DNA of 64,000 bases from Streptomyces sp. NBC_01446 (GCF_026340095.1 NZ_JAPEPO010000003.1:434001-498000), one strand, 5' to 3'; positions 33,796-42,706 are shown, counted from the stretch's first letter. Notes: generated by a model from the sequence alone, not told the origin. Numbers and translations are program-made.

Positions 33796-33885
33796 GCAGT
33801 CCGACTGACAACAGCAGCGCCAACAGGGGGCACGCGGCCACAGCAATGGCGAAGGCATTGAGCTCGGGGGCGGAGGCGATGTTGG
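33770..33885 (-). pseudogene. MFS transporter C-terminal remnant
   Basis: A minus frame reads APELNAFAIAVAACPLLALL and SVGLLNRAL, a hydrophobic segment of the kind that ends MFS exporters. Its 3' end overlaps the end of the LysR gene. Confidence 0.35.
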
Positions 33886-33924
33886 CGCACAGTGAGAATC
33901 GACATTGTCACGCGGCCGCTTCTA

Positions 33925-34060
33925 GGATGATGAAAATCATGATCTCGTTGAAGTCGTCGAAGGCATTGTCGATCAATTCCGCGAGGACACTTCCACTCCT
34001 CGATCTCAATCTCACCGAGCATGCGAAGAATCCGCGCGGATGGCGTGATCTGCACCTTGG
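33925..34060 (-). pseudogene. GHKL-type ATPase N-terminal remnant
   Basis: Two frames together give ARILRMLGEIEIEEWKCPR and LIDNAFDDFNEIMIF. This matches the first helix and the N-box (E/DN with a following acidic helix) of Hsp90-like ATPases. Such stand-alone GHKL proteins occur in mobile and defence loci. Only about 45 residues remain. Confidence 0.4.
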
Positions 34061-34410
34061 CCGCCGGTAATAGCGCTATGGCTGCGTGAGCGATCAACAG
34101 CCCGGAGAGCTCAGCTGTGACAGCGGATACGGGGTTCCACGGCATGCGCGGTGACGTGACTCCCCCCTCTCGATCGGGAGGGAACTCGGCCGTCCACGGG
34201 AGGGCGAAAAGAGTGTGATCCGGCAGGGCTAGCAGGAGCCATCCCGGCCAGCAGTGAGCGTGGATCGCCTCGGGCAGGAGGCCTTCGAGCGCGACTATGG
34301 CGAGCTGGGTGTGGTAGTTGGGTGCGTAGTCGCCCCTGATCCACCGGGATGCCTTCGCCCGCGCGCCACTCGGCTCCCGGCATCAACGAACCGCGCCCTA
34401 CACACACGCC

Positions 34411-34509
34411 ACAACGCAAGGTGGAGCGGTACAACCGGATCCTCGCCGAGGAGTTCCGCTACGCCCGCGCCTGGCTCTCAGAGCAGCAGCGCGCCGAGGC
34501 TCCGAAAGC
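34411..34509 (+). pseudogene. IS481-type integrase-core transposase fragment
   Basis: KVERYNRILAEEFRYARAWL then SEQQRAEAPK is the region around the third catalytic residue (E in KVER) of IS481/IS3-like integrase-core transposases. It breaks into unrelated sequence immediately. Confidence 0.6.
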
Positions 34510-34638
34510 TACGGCGCCCGCACCGCCGAGGCGATCGAACCGATCCCGTACGGCTTCGACCTGGCCGTCGAGGCCACCGGCCGCGTCGACCGGCTCGCGC
34601 TCGCCGTCAAGTCCCTCGCCCCAGAAGGGGTCACGCGC
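34506..34638 (+). pseudogene. Zinc-type alcohol dehydrogenase fragment
   Basis: One plus frame reads AIEPIPYGFDLAVEATGRVD and RLALAVKSLAPEGV, the Rossmann part of medium-chain alcohol dehydrogenases (VEATG). It is bordered by the IS481 and IS256 pieces. Confidence 0.45.
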
Positions 34639-35098
34639 GTAGTTCACCTCCTGGGAGCATCGTCCCGCTACGCAGCCCGCCAGGATTGGACAAGATCGCC
34701 AACGCCCTCAAGCCCGTCTACACCGCGCCGCCCGAGGACGCTGCCACCACTCGCTTCCTGGAGTTCAGCGAGACCTGGGGCGACAAATACCCGGCGATCG
34801 TGCGGCTCTGGGAGAACGCATGGGCCGAGTTCGTGCCGTTCCTGCAGTTCGACGCTGAGGTCCGCCGGATCGTCTGCACGACCAACGCGATCGAGTCCGT
34901 GAACGCCCGCACCCGACGGGCCGTGCGGGGCGCGGTCACTTCCCCTCCGAGACCGCCGCACTCAAGTGCGTCTACTTTGCGGCCATGTCGCTGGACCCGA
35001 CCGGAACGGGCCGCAAGCGGTGGACCGGCCGCTGGAAGCGAGCCCTCCAGGCGTTCGACATCGCCTTCGACGGACGCCTCTCATTAGTCCACAACTGA
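34639..35098 (+). pseudogene. IS256-family transposase C-terminal fragment, two frameshifts
   Basis: SSRYAARQDW, then after a base loss DKIANALKPVYTAPPEDA, WAEFVPFLQFDAEVRRIVC, TNAIESVNARTRRAVR, and after a second shift GHFPSETAALKCVYFAAMSL to the normal end at 35098. The final catalytic Glu (NAIES) is present. The N-terminal half is absent; a separate IS256 piece is at 5283-5378. Confidence 0.8.
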
Positions 35099-35115
35099 CC
35101 CACCAACCAGACCAG

Positions 35116-35736
35116 TTACGCCGATAGATTGACAGGCCCCTCCCGACCCGTCACGGGGAGGGCGTTGTCGATGAGGACGGCGGCGATGGCGGCGGCGGCG
35201 GGGAAGGACTCGGCGTTGAGGACTCGGGTGCGGGCCGAGGCGCCATCGAGGAGCAGCGCCAGTTGTTCGCCGAGCTGTTCGGGGTCGGTGGCGCCGGCTT
35301 CGCGGGCCGTTTCGGCGAGCCGCGCGGCGATGGCGAGCTTGTACTCGCGTGCGTATTCGGACGCGGGGTGTTGGGGGTCGTGGATTTCGACGGTCGCCGC
35401 GATGTAGGGGCACAGGGGCGTGAGTTCGCCCGGGCCGGACGTGGGCATCTCGAAGGCGGCGAGGAGTCGTTCGCGGGGTGTGAGGTCGGTGCGGTCGAAC
35501 ACCGCGGCCATGAGGCCGGGATCGAACCGGCGCAGATATTCGGCGACCAGCTTGTCCTTGCCGGAGAAGTGCTGGTAGGCCGTGCGCTTCGAGACCTGGG
35601 CCACTGCGCAGAGTTGGTCCATACCGGTGCGGTTGATGCCCTGAGCGCGAAACAGCTGCTGTGACGCGCTGAGGATGCGCTCGCGCGCACCCCTGCCGCG
35701 GCGCCGGCCTTGGGGGCCCTTCTCCAACTTCGTCAT
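35116..35736 (-). CDS. TetR/AcrR-family regulator
   Basis: 206 residues from ATG 35736. Helix-turn-helix: ERILSASQQLFRAQGINRTG and VAQVSKRTAYQHFSGKDKLV. The ligand domain includes CPYIAATVEIHDPQHPASEY. It is divergent from the SDR gene at 35845 with GTGTACATA inverted repeats between them, so it should repress both. It abuts the IS256 fragment at its 3' end but is complete. Confidence 0.92.
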   Translation of the reverse strand: MTKLEKGPQGRRRGRGARERILSASQQLFRAQGINRTGMDQLCAVAQVSKRTAYQHFSGKDKLVAEYLRRFDPGLMAAVFDRTDLTPRERLLAAFEMPTSGPGELTPLCPYIAATVEIHDPQHPASEYAREYKLAIAARLAETAREAGATDPEQLGEQLALLLDGASARTRVLNAESFPAAAAIAAVLIDNALPVTGREGPVNLSA

Positions 35737-35768
35737 GCTTGCATCATACCTCAGTTCGGTACCGCTCG

Positions 35769-35816
35769 GTGTACATAGCTTGCGTTCCCACCGGTCGCCG
35801 GATACGTTATGTACAC
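35769..35816. promoter_or_regulatory. Operator region of the tetR/SDR divergent promoter
   Basis: GTGTACATA (35769-35777) and its complement TATGTACAC (35808-35816) are 30 bp apart. Both are next to CGGT-type half sites (TTCGGTACCG, GCTCGGTTTAC). Confidence 0.5.
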
Positions 35817-35844
35817 AGCTCGGTTTACTAAGGAGTGAGTGGTT

Positions 35845-36579
35845 GTGGGAAAGCTCGATGGCAAGGTAGCGGTGATCACGGGCGGGTCGACCGGCATGGC
35901 GCTGGCCGGCGCGAAGCTGTTCGTTGAGGAGGGGGCACATGTCTTCATCACCGGCCGGCGGCAGGAGGCGCTGGATGAGGCGGTGAAGGTGATCGGCCGG
36001 AACGTGACCGCCGTGCAGGGTGACGCGGCCGACCTGGCCGACCTGGACCGTTTGTACGAGACGGTCAGGCGGGAGAAGGGCTCGATCGACGTGCTGTGGG
36101 CGAGTGCCGGGACGGGGGAGCAGGGCAAGCTCGGTGAGATCACCGAGGAGCAGTTCCATCGTGCGTTCTGGCTGAACGCGCGCGGCACGTTGTTCACGGT
36201 GCAGAAGGCGCTGCCGCTGCTCAACGAGGGTGGCTCGATCTTCATGACCGGGTCGAACGCTTCGCTGAGGGGCTTCCCCGGGTGGAGTGTGTATGCCGGG
36301 AGCAAGGCCGTGCAGCAGGCGTGGGCCCGTGTGTGGCTGAACGAGCTCAGGGACCGGCGGATCCGGGTGAACGTGCTCACCCCCGGCCAGGTCGCCACGG
36401 CCAAGCAGGAGGAGCTGTTCGACGAGGAGACCAAGAAGCAGTTCGAGTCCCTGATTCCGCGGGGCAAGATGGGCCGCCCCGAGGAGATCGCCACGGTCGC
36501 ACTGTTCCTCGCCTCGGACGACTCAAGCTACGTGAACGGACTGGAACTGACCACCGACGGCGGCACCACGGTGATCTGA
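35845..36579 (+). CDS. Short-chain dehydrogenase/reductase
   Basis: 244 residues from GTG 35845, which has AGGAG 9 bp upstream; the in-frame GTG at 35839 is too close to it. NAD(P) motif GGSTGMA, GRRQ (NADP preference), SAGTGEQGKLGEI, Ser in FMTGSNA, and YAGSK. NAG is replaced by SAG, and the central Asn may be altered. It is divergent from tetR and probably induced by the same ligand. Paralogue of 21903-22652. Confidence 0.92.
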   Translation: MGKLDGKVAVITGGSTGMALAGAKLFVEEGAHVFITGRRQEALDEAVKVIGRNVTAVQGDAADLADLDRLYETVRREKGSIDVLWASAGTGEQGKLGEITEEQFHRAFWLNARGTLFTVQKALPLLNEGGSIFMTGSNASLRGFPGWSVYAGSKAVQQAWARVWLNELRDRRIRVNVLTPGQVATAKQEELFDEETKKQFESLIPRGKMGRPEEIATVALFLASDDSSYVNGLELTTDGGTTVI

Positions 36580-36782
36580 ACGAACACACCGGTATACGCA
36601 CACACCCGCGAGAACGCAGTCGTCACGGGCCGAGGAACTGGCCTCGAATGCGGACATGCGCAACGCGTTGAAGTGTTGCGTGCGCGCTCGAATTCGCGTG
36701 TTATCGCTGATTCAAGCCGCACCCGTCGGGATCCACTGGCGAAGTGGTGTCGCTCGTGAAACAGAACTCTGGAGGCAAATTC

Positions 36783-37313
36783 GTGTTCGATCTGCGGCCG
36801 GCCTGCCAACGCATGATTGATGTGGTGGCTGGCATCACCGATGGCCAGCTGGCCGGCGGCACCCCGTGCGACGACTTCACCGTTGCCGACCTGCTCGCCC
36901 ATGTGGACGCCGCGGCCGTTCGGCTCGCCGCGGTGACTCGCGGCGAGGCTGCCGAGCCGCAGGGCGTCTCGCCCCGCGAGCTGATCGGCCATCACGTGCG
37001 CGCGCTGGCCACGGCGTGGCAGGAGCCCAGCGCCTGGCAGGGCAGCACCGACCTGGGGCTGGAGCTGGCCAACGAGGTGTGGGGTCGGATCGCGCTCACC
37101 GAGATGGTGGTGCACGGCTGGGACCTGGCCACGGCCACCGGTCAGCCCTTTGACGTGCCCGAACCCACCCTCCGCGGGTGCTTGGAGTACCTCACCGAGT
37201 TCTTGCCGAAACTGCCGGCCCCAGCCCGGTCCCCCTGGGGTACGGCGGTGCCCGTGTCGCCGGACGCGCCCCTGCTGGACCGTGTTATCGGGATGGCCGG
37301 CCGCAAGCCCTGA
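36783..37313 (+). CDS. TIGR03086-type metal-binding protein (mycothiol-dependent isomerase-like fold)
   Basis: 176 residues from GTG 36783, chosen because GGAGG lies 10 bp upstream; the frame is open further to 36744. DinB/MDMPI-like four-helix bundle: LRPACQRMIDVVAGITDGQL, CDDFTVADLLAHVDAAAVRL (first His) and TEMVVHGWDLATATGQ (second His). Members bind a divalent metal, and relatives are mycothiol-dependent isomerases or transferases. It is in the same direction as the SDR gene, 200 bp after it. Confidence 0.85.
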   Translation: MFDLRPACQRMIDVVAGITDGQLAGGTPCDDFTVADLLAHVDAAAVRLAAVTRGEAAEPQGVSPRELIGHHVRALATAWQEPSAWQGSTDLGLELANEVWGRIALTEMVVHGWDLATATGQPFDVPEPTLRGCLEYLTEFLPKLPAPARSPWGTAVPVSPDAPLLDRVIGMAGRKP

Positions 37314-37433
37314 AAGAGACCGATTCTCGGTTGGTTGAGGGGTTTATCTCGCCTTGCTGATCTGGCATGCCGAATCGGCCCCGCGGATAGGCGCCCCGAC
37401 CAGGTTTCATACACACCGAGAATAGGAGTAGCT

Positions 37434-37859
37434 ATGACCAAGTTCGCCCGGCACCGCGCTGTCTGGGAGTCCTTCATCGACTGCATGCACAGCGGCGCAG
37501 ACAAAGAAACCCTTACCCGTTTGCTCGCCGAGAACGTGGTGCTGAACAGCCCGCTCGGCGATGAGCCGCTCGTCGGCCGCGAGGCCGTCGTGGAAGCCAT
37601 ACAGACCGTCAAAAGGCTGGCGGCCGACCTCACGTACAAGGAGGCCCTCAGCGGCGAGACCCACCACGCCGCATTCTTCCGGCTGCAGATCGAGGACACC
37701 GTGGTCAACGGAATGGACTACGCCCTGATCGACGCGGACGGCAAGATCGCCGAGGTGACCATCTGGTGGCGTCCGCTGCCGTCCGCCGTCGCGATGCAGG
37801 GACACCTTGCGAATGTGCTCGGCATGCAGCCCTGGGAACTGCGCACGAACGGGGCGTAA
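37434..37859 (+). CDS. NTF2-like / SnoaL-family protein
   Basis: 141 residues from ATG 37434 with ATAGGAG upstream. Pattern: VWESFIDCMHSGADKETLTR, LLAENVVLNSPLGDEPLVG, GREAVVEAIQTVKRLA, YALIDADGKIAEVTIWWRPL. It sits between the MDMPI-like gene and an F420-reductase-like gene on the same strand, likely a small-molecule redox operon. Its substrate is unknown. Confidence 0.85.
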   Translation: MTKFARHRAVWESFIDCMHSGADKETLTRLLAENVVLNSPLGDEPLVGREAVVEAIQTVKRLAADLTYKEALSGETHHAAFFRLQIEDTVVNGMDYALIDADGKIAEVTIWWRPLPSAVAMQGHLANVLGMQPWELRTNGA

Positions 37860-38100
37860 GGATCAGGGATGCCCTCGTCGCATGTGTGTGACCTGACCTC
37901 CTTGGAGCAGGTCATCGCGGGACAGGTTCACGCATCCCGACCTACCGGCGGAATGTCAGCCGGGGGTCCGGCCGGATGCCGGTATCCGGCCGGACTCCCG
38001 GCTCCTCGGCCGGCGCCGAGCTCCGCGGCTCACCCCGTTGGGCGACTCGGCACCAACGAAACAAAGCGAAAGTTCGAGAACAAGGAAGAGAGCACACCTC

Positions 38101-38724
38101 ATGAGCAGCATCAGCATCATCGGCACCGGGAACATGGCCCGTACGATCGGCGCGCTGGCGGTGGCCGGCGGCAACACCGTCGAGGTCATGGGCCGCGATC
38201 ACGCCAAGGCCGCCGACCTGGCCAAGGCTCTCGGCGGCGGCGCCACGACGGGAGAGTGGGGTGCCGTCCCGGCCGGCGACATCGTCATCGTGGCCCTGTT
38301 GTTCGACAGTGTCGTTCCGGTCGTCGCCCACTACGGAGACGCCCTCGCGGGCAAGGTCATCATTGAGATCAGCAACCCCTTCAATGCCACGGCCGACGGT
38401 CTGGCCCACCGCGGGGTCACCTCGATCGCGCAGGAAGCCGCCAAGGTGGCCCCGGCCAGTGCCAGCGTGGTGAAGGGATTCAACACCATTTTCCGTCATG
38501 TCCTGGAGCAGGGCCGGTCCGACGTCTTCATCGCCGGCGACGATGCGCAGGCCAAGGCGATCGTGGAGGCGTTCATCAAGAGCCTCGGGATGCGCCCGAT
38601 GGACGCCGGCGGACTGGTGATGGCGCACTGGCTGGAAGGTGCGGGTGTGCTCACCATGGGCCTCGCACGCCACGGGGTGGGGGGCTGGAACTTCGCCCTC
38701 GGCGTCACGGAACTTCCCGCTTGA
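38101..38724 (+). CDS. NADPH-dependent F420 reductase-like protein
   Basis: 207 residues from ATG 38101 with GGAAGAG upstream. ISIIGTGNMARTIGALAVAG, EVMGRDHAKAADLAKALGGG, GDIVIVALLFDSV, KVIIEISNPFN, VVKGFNTIFRHVL, MRPMDAGGLVMAHWLEGAG. It is homologous along its whole length to the protein at 31968-32603, so the family is duplicated within 6 kb. It may reduce coenzyme F420 or a related substrate with NADPH. Confidence 0.88.
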   Translation: MSSISIIGTGNMARTIGALAVAGGNTVEVMGRDHAKAADLAKALGGGATTGEWGAVPAGDIVIVALLFDSVVPVVAHYGDALAGKVIIEISNPFNATADGLAHRGVTSIAQEAAKVAPASASVVKGFNTIFRHVLEQGRSDVFIAGDDAQAKAIVEAFIKSLGMRPMDAGGLVMAHWLEGAGVLTMGLARHGVGGWNFALGVTELPA

Positions 38725-38839
38725 GCCCAGCGCTCGGCCTCGTAGAACGGCCCCGTCGGTTTTCGCACCTGGTTGTGGTGTGGCACTTCGACCAGACCTC
38801 GCCCGGTGATGTCGAGTACCACGCCCGCAGCCCGCGCGG

Positions 38840-39020
38840 CCGCGATCGCCCTACACGTGGCGCTGCACGACCCGGCTCGCGTCATGCGTGAGGTCGAGGC
38901 CAAGCGACGCGTGCTCGCCCGCCATGTGCTCGGTCCAGCCACGGGCGACCCCGAACTACCGTGGGACAACCGCGATGACTGTCAGTACGACGGCGAGACC
39001 TGGCCATGCGACGACCTGCT
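38840..39020 (+). pseudogene. DUF6221-like fragment
   Basis: The plus frame reads ALHDPARVMREVEAKRRVLA, then CQYDGETWPCDDLLA. This is the C-terminal half of a small Streptomyces family (DUF6221) common near phage and plasmid genes. The N-terminal half is missing. The rest of the 38725-39029 gap is empty. Confidence 0.5.
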
Positions 39021-39029
39021 CGCCGGTGC

Positions 39030-39881
39030 TCAGCGACGGTACGCGGTTGTCGCGGTCTCGATGAAGGATCGGATCAAAGGGTTGGTGTCACCCTCGTTCC
39101 ACACCGCCACCACTCGGCTCGGCGGCATGTCGATCAGCGGCACCACGGTGAATTCCGCGGGCAGGTCGTGTCCGAGCGGGGCCAGGCCGACCGTGCCGTT
39201 CCACAGCACGGCCTGCAGGCATTCCTGGACGGCGCGCACCACTGGGCCCTCGCGCGGCCTGCCACCGTTCCAGTACGACTGCCAGATGGGGTCAGTGCCC
39301 TGCGGGAACTGGAACCAGCGGCGGTCGCTCAGCTCGGCCAGCCGCAGCCCGTCGCGGCGGGCCAGCGGATCGTCGGCGCGCAGGACCACGCCGACCGGAT
39401 CGGTCCGCAGCACACGCACCGTCAGGGCAGTCTCGTCGAACGGCGCCCGAGTCAGCGCGACGTCCACCATTCCGGCGCGCAGCCCGCAGGTCGGGTCGGT
39501 CAGATCGGTGTCGCGGATGCGGATGTCGATGCCGGGGCGGCTTCGGCGGTAGGCGGCGGCCATCCTGGCCACTCCTGGGTCGGTGCCGTCGCCCAGGATG
39601 CCGATGGTGATGATCGCGACGCCGGCCGCCGCGCTCACTCGTACCCGGACGCGGTCGGCATGGTCGAGCAGGGCCCGCGCCTCGTCGAGCAGCACCGAGC
39701 CCACCGGAGTGAGCGTGACCCCCGTGGGTGAGCGGACGAACAGCTGGGACCCGACATCGGCCTCCAGCTGCTTGATCGCCCGGCTCAGCGGCGGCTGACT
39801 CATGTGCAGTCGGGTGGCGGCCCGGCCGAAGTGGAGTTCCTCGGCGACCGCCACGAAGTAGCGCAAGGTCCGTAGCTCCAC
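39030..39881 (-). CDS. LysR-family transcriptional regulator
   Basis: 283 residues from GTG 39881 (VELRTLRYFVAVAEELHFGR). Winged helix: RAATRLHMSQPPLSRAIKQL. Effector domain: VAIITIGILGDGTDPGVARM, AGMVDVALTRAPFDETALTV and AVQECLQAVLWNGTVGLAP. It is divergent from the cupin gene at 39962 (80 bp gap) and may control the cupin-DoxX genes. Related to the LysR protein at 32884. Confidence 0.92.
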   Translation of the reverse strand: MELRTLRYFVAVAEELHFGRAATRLHMSQPPLSRAIKQLEADVGSQLFVRSPTGVTLTPVGSVLLDEARALLDHADRVRVRVSAAAGVAIITIGILGDGTDPGVARMAAAYRRSRPGIDIRIRDTDLTDPTCGLRAGMVDVALTRAPFDETALTVRVLRTDPVGVVLRADDPLARRDGLRLAELSDRRWFQFPQGTDPIWQSYWNGGRPREGPVVRAVQECLQAVLWNGTVGLAPLGHDLPAEFTVVPLIDMPPSRVVAVWNEGDTNPLIRSFIETATTAYRR

Positions 39882-39961
39882 ACTGCAACGATACCCACGA
39901 GGTATCGGCTCCGCGGGATGGGTCTTGGACACCGGCAGTGCCGGGCAGTGCACTTGTGAGC

Positions 39962-40456
39962 ATGACCGAAGAAGCGAAGACCAGCGAGCCCCAGACCCAC
40001 CCCGCTGTATCGGTGGTGGGTCCCGGCGACGGCGAGACGATCGTTCTGGGCACCACGCGCATGCGCATCCTGGAGGACGGCAGCCACACCGGGCACCGCC
40101 TCGCGATCGCCGAGTCCGTCCTCACCCCGCACACCCAGGGACCGCCGCAACACCGCCACGCCCGACACGACGAGGGCTTCTACATCCTCTCCGGCACCGT
40201 GCGGTTCACCGTCGGGGACGAGGACTACGACGCCGCCTCGGGCACGCTCGTGATGGTTCCGCCCAAAACCCCGCACACCTTCGCCAACCTGACCGACCAA
40301 CCGGCGGTCATGCTCAGCACATTCACCCCCGACCTGTACGTGCAGTACTTCCGAGAACTCCAGGAGGTGCTCGCCGGCGGCCGGCCGCTGACGCAACAGG
40401 CCAACATCGACGCAATGAGCCGCTACGCCACCGAGCCCGCCACCGACCTCACCTGA
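39962..40456 (+). CDS. Cupin-domain protein
   Basis: 164 residues from ATG 39962. The two cupin motifs are clear: PPQHRHARHDEGFYILSGTV with metal-binding His/His/Glu, then TLVMVPPKTPHTFANLTDQP with His. The C-terminal helix FRELQEVLAGGRPLTQQ is typical of quercetin-dioxygenase-like single-cupin proteins. It may be a dioxygenase or a metal-dependent isomerase. It is divergent from the LysR gene. Confidence 0.9.
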   Translation: MTEEAKTSEPQTHPAVSVVGPGDGETIVLGTTRMRILEDGSHTGHRLAIAESVLTPHTQGPPQHRHARHDEGFYILSGTVRFTVGDEDYDAASGTLVMVPPKTPHTFANLTDQPAVMLSTFTPDLYVQYFRELQEVLAGGRPLTQQANIDAMSRYATEPATDLT

Positions 40457-40633
40457 AGCCGACGGCACAGCATGTGCCCGGCCAGTCTCCCTCGGACCGG
40501 CAGGGCGGTGGCGCTGCCGCCGTTCGCCGTCGGCGGCGGCCCGCGCGTCCGGGTCCCTCGGACGACGGACCGGGCCTTCACGAGGTCTCCCCTGGCAAGC
40601 GACGCACTCGACGGGCCCCATGAACCGGCGGCC

Positions 40634-40659
40634 CATGAACGGGAACCATGAACGGGAAC
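40634..40659 (+). repeat. Two tandem 13-bp repeats before the DoxX start
   Basis: CATGAACGGGAAC occurs at 40634-40646 and 40647-40659. The next ATGAAC is the DoxX start at 40661. Each unit carries an ATG in a different frame, so replication slippage here would change upstream start signals. Confidence 0.7.
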
Positions 40660-40660
40660 C

Positions 40661-41020
40661 ATGAACATCGCCTATTGGATCGTCGCGGGACTGCTCGCGC
40701 TCTTCTACTTCTACGCAGGCACGCTGAAGGTGATCCGCAGCCGCGATCAACTCCGGCCGATGATGGCCTGGGTCGACCACATACCCTTGCCTGCCCTCAG
40801 GGCGCTGGGAGCGGTCGAAATACTCGGCGCGACCGGCCTGATCCTGCCGGAGCTGACCGGCATCGCTCCCTCGTTGGCGACGGCCGCGGCCTTCGGCTTC
40901 GTACTCCTGCAGACCGGCGCGATCGCCGTTCACCTGATGGGCGAAGACCGCCGGATCGCGCTCAACGCCGGACTCACCGTTACCGCGGCCGTGACCATCT
41001 GGCTGGCCACCCGGCTGTGA
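40661..41020 (+). CDS. DoxX-family membrane protein
   Basis: 119 residues. Four hydrophobic segments: WIVAGLLALFYFYAGTLKVI, ALGAVEILGATGLILPE, ATAAAFGFVLLQTGAIAVHL and NAGLTVTAAVTIWLA. The signature of actinobacterial DoxX-like proteins is present (YAGTLK, GAVEILGA). These are thought to support membrane redox reactions. It follows the cupin gene by 205 bp on the same strand. Confidence 0.9.
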   Translation: MNIAYWIVAGLLALFYFYAGTLKVIRSRDQLRPMMAWVDHIPLPALRALGAVEILGATGLILPELTGIAPSLATAAAFGFVLLQTGAIAVHLMGEDRRIALNAGLTVTAAVTIWLATRL

Positions 41021-41221
41021 TCGAGCACCGTCCTCGACCGGTGGATGCGCCTACAGGGCCGACCACCCCACAGCCGCTGTCACTTCGCATGAACATCGAA
41101 CACGCCGCCGTCCACGCGCTGCTCGGGGAGTCGTACATCTGCTGTCGCAACTCGTGGACAGAGCAATCCACGGCGTCTGCGGTGGCCGATCTGGTCGGCT
41201 CGCTTGAGGATAACGGCTCGA

Positions 41222-41341
41222 ATGCCTCGACGACGTAAATGGCTGCGGATAGCCCGGGATGAATACGCCTTGTCGCGAAGAGAACGTCAGGAGTGGTCCG
41301 AGGTCATCTTCCGGCTACAACAAACGGTGTGCGGGAGATGA
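41222..41341 (+). CDS. Small basic hypothetical protein (39 aa)
   Basis: ATG 41222 opens MPRRRKWLRIARDEYALSRR and continues to a TGA at 41339-41341. It is strongly basic and helical. No ribosome site is obvious. It might be a peptide or the end of a lost DNA-binding protein. It is the only candidate in the 41021-41398 gap. Confidence 0.3.
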   Translation: MPRRRKWLRIARDEYALSRRERQEWSEVIFRLQQTVCGR

Positions 41342-41398
41342 GAAGGACTGGCTCAAGAGACTCACAAGGGGAAGCGACACTTACTAGCCTCACCCTTC

Positions 41399-41950
41399 AT
41401 GGTCGCCGTGGTCGTCACTATCGGGCTGGCGTTCGCCGGCTATGTCGTCACCTACCTCAACGGGCTTCGCCTGTCGCAGCGCCATGAACGCCTCGCTCAC
41501 GTAAATCGCCAGATCGGCGACTTCTATGGCCCCTTGTTCGCCCTCACGGAGGCCAACAGCCGCATCTTCGGTGCGTTCATGGAACGCAACGCTCGCCCTG
41601 ACGGCAGATCACCCTTCGTGCGGGAGACCCCGCCCACCGAAGAGGAACTCACCGAGTGGCGACTGTGGGTCACGACCGTCTTCCTCCCGAACATCCGCGC
41701 CATGCGCGACCTCGTCATCAAACACGCCGACCTGTTGACCGAACCAGAGATGCCGCCCCTCCTGCTGCACCTGTGCGCACATGTATCGGGCTACGAGATC
41801 ACAGCCGCCCGATGGACACAGGGCAGCTACGACCAACACCTCTCCGTCGTATCGTTCCCCAGCGAGGAAATTGCGACGGACGCGCGCAAGGGGTTCGCCC
41901 AGCTAAAGAGGGAACAGGCCCGCCTACTGGGGCAACGGCACGACAGTTGA
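41399..41950 (+). CDS. Membrane-anchored protein of unknown function
   Basis: 183 residues. An N-terminal membrane segment (VAVVVTIGLAFAGYVVTYLN) is followed by a basic stretch and a cytoplasmic helical domain: RQIGDFYGPLFALTEANSRI, WRLWVTTVFLPNIRAMRDLV, KHADLLTEPEMPPLLL, HVSGYEITAARW. Proteins with this NRQ..FYGPL pattern are common and uncharacterised in Streptomyces. The following gap 41951-42442 shows no gene. Confidence 0.75.
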   Translation: MVAVVVTIGLAFAGYVVTYLNGLRLSQRHERLAHVNRQIGDFYGPLFALTEANSRIFGAFMERNARPDGRSPFVRETPPTEEELTEWRLWVTTVFLPNIRAMRDLVIKHADLLTEPEMPPLLLHLCAHVSGYEITAARWTQGSYDQHLSVVSFPSEEIATDARKGFAQLKREQARLLGQRHDS

Positions 41951-42442
41951 CCAAGCCTTGGCACCCCCGCGGCCCTGCCGCGCCGCGCGGGTGCAGTGCG
42001 AAAAGATGTCGGCGATGTTGCGTAGGGTGGGTCCTGCGACCGCTTCAATGCGTCTGAGCCCGGCGAGCACCACAAGTCCGGCTATGACAGTGCCTTGGCA
42101 GTTGACATCTCCCCAACTGCTATGGCTGAGCGCCCGAGTTGGCACCCGTGAGCCCAGTAGGCGCAGAGGCTGCTTACATGGGGCTCCGGGGCCTCGTTCC
42201 CGGGTTCGGTCCGTGACTCGCTTCGGAGGGCTCAAGTGGCCCGGCGGCCCTTCAGTCGGCTCCGGGGAATGCTCGTCGGCATGGCATTGGGGTCGCCCTC
42301 CCCGCCCGCCGGGTCGGCAGGGATGTTCTTACCCCTATCCCCGGAGTGTCGGCGTAGGCGGACATGACGGGCCCCTGGTGGGCTCCCTCACCCCCTATGC
42401 GGCGCACCCGGCCCGGGGGTCACGTCCGCTGGAGCCGTGCCT

Positions 42443-42706
42443 TCACCGGTTCGCGGAGTTGTCCTCCTCGAGGATCTCGCCTGTGTGGGCGTTGAGCTCG
42501 ATCCACCACACGACCCCGGCAGCATCCTCGACCTCGACGGCGAACCGGTAGCGGCCGGGCGCGGTCTCCTCCTCGCCGTACTCGAACCCGAAGACGTCCT
42601 TCCTTGCCGGATGACGTGCAGCAGCGATCCGCTCGAGCTCGTCGCGCGGCATGACCTGGCCCGACTCAACGATCTGCCGCGCTTGTTCGCTGTCGATGCG
42701 TCTCAT
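42443..42706 (-). CDS. Small PepSY-like hypothetical protein
   Basis: 87 residues from ATG 42706. DSEQARQIVESGQVMPRDEL, FGFEYGEEETAPGRYRFAVE, then WWIELNAHTGEILEEDN. The last part resembles the PepSY motif (W/V-x-I-D/E-A-x-T-G-E-I), a proposed protease-inhibitor fold. It is the only supported gene between 41950 and 43219. Confidence 0.65.
   Translation of the reverse strand: MRRIDSEQARQIVESGQVMPRDELERIAAARHPARKDVFGFEYGEEETAPGRYRFAVEVEDAAGVVWWIELNAHTGEILEEDNSANR

Noticed and set aside
5283..35098. The IS256 pieces at 5283 and 34639 as two halves of one element separated by a large insertion or inversion
   Set aside because: The N-terminal third is missing, and a stretch between the two pieces is absent. 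Nothing at the junctions supports a single split element, so they are treated as independent remnants.
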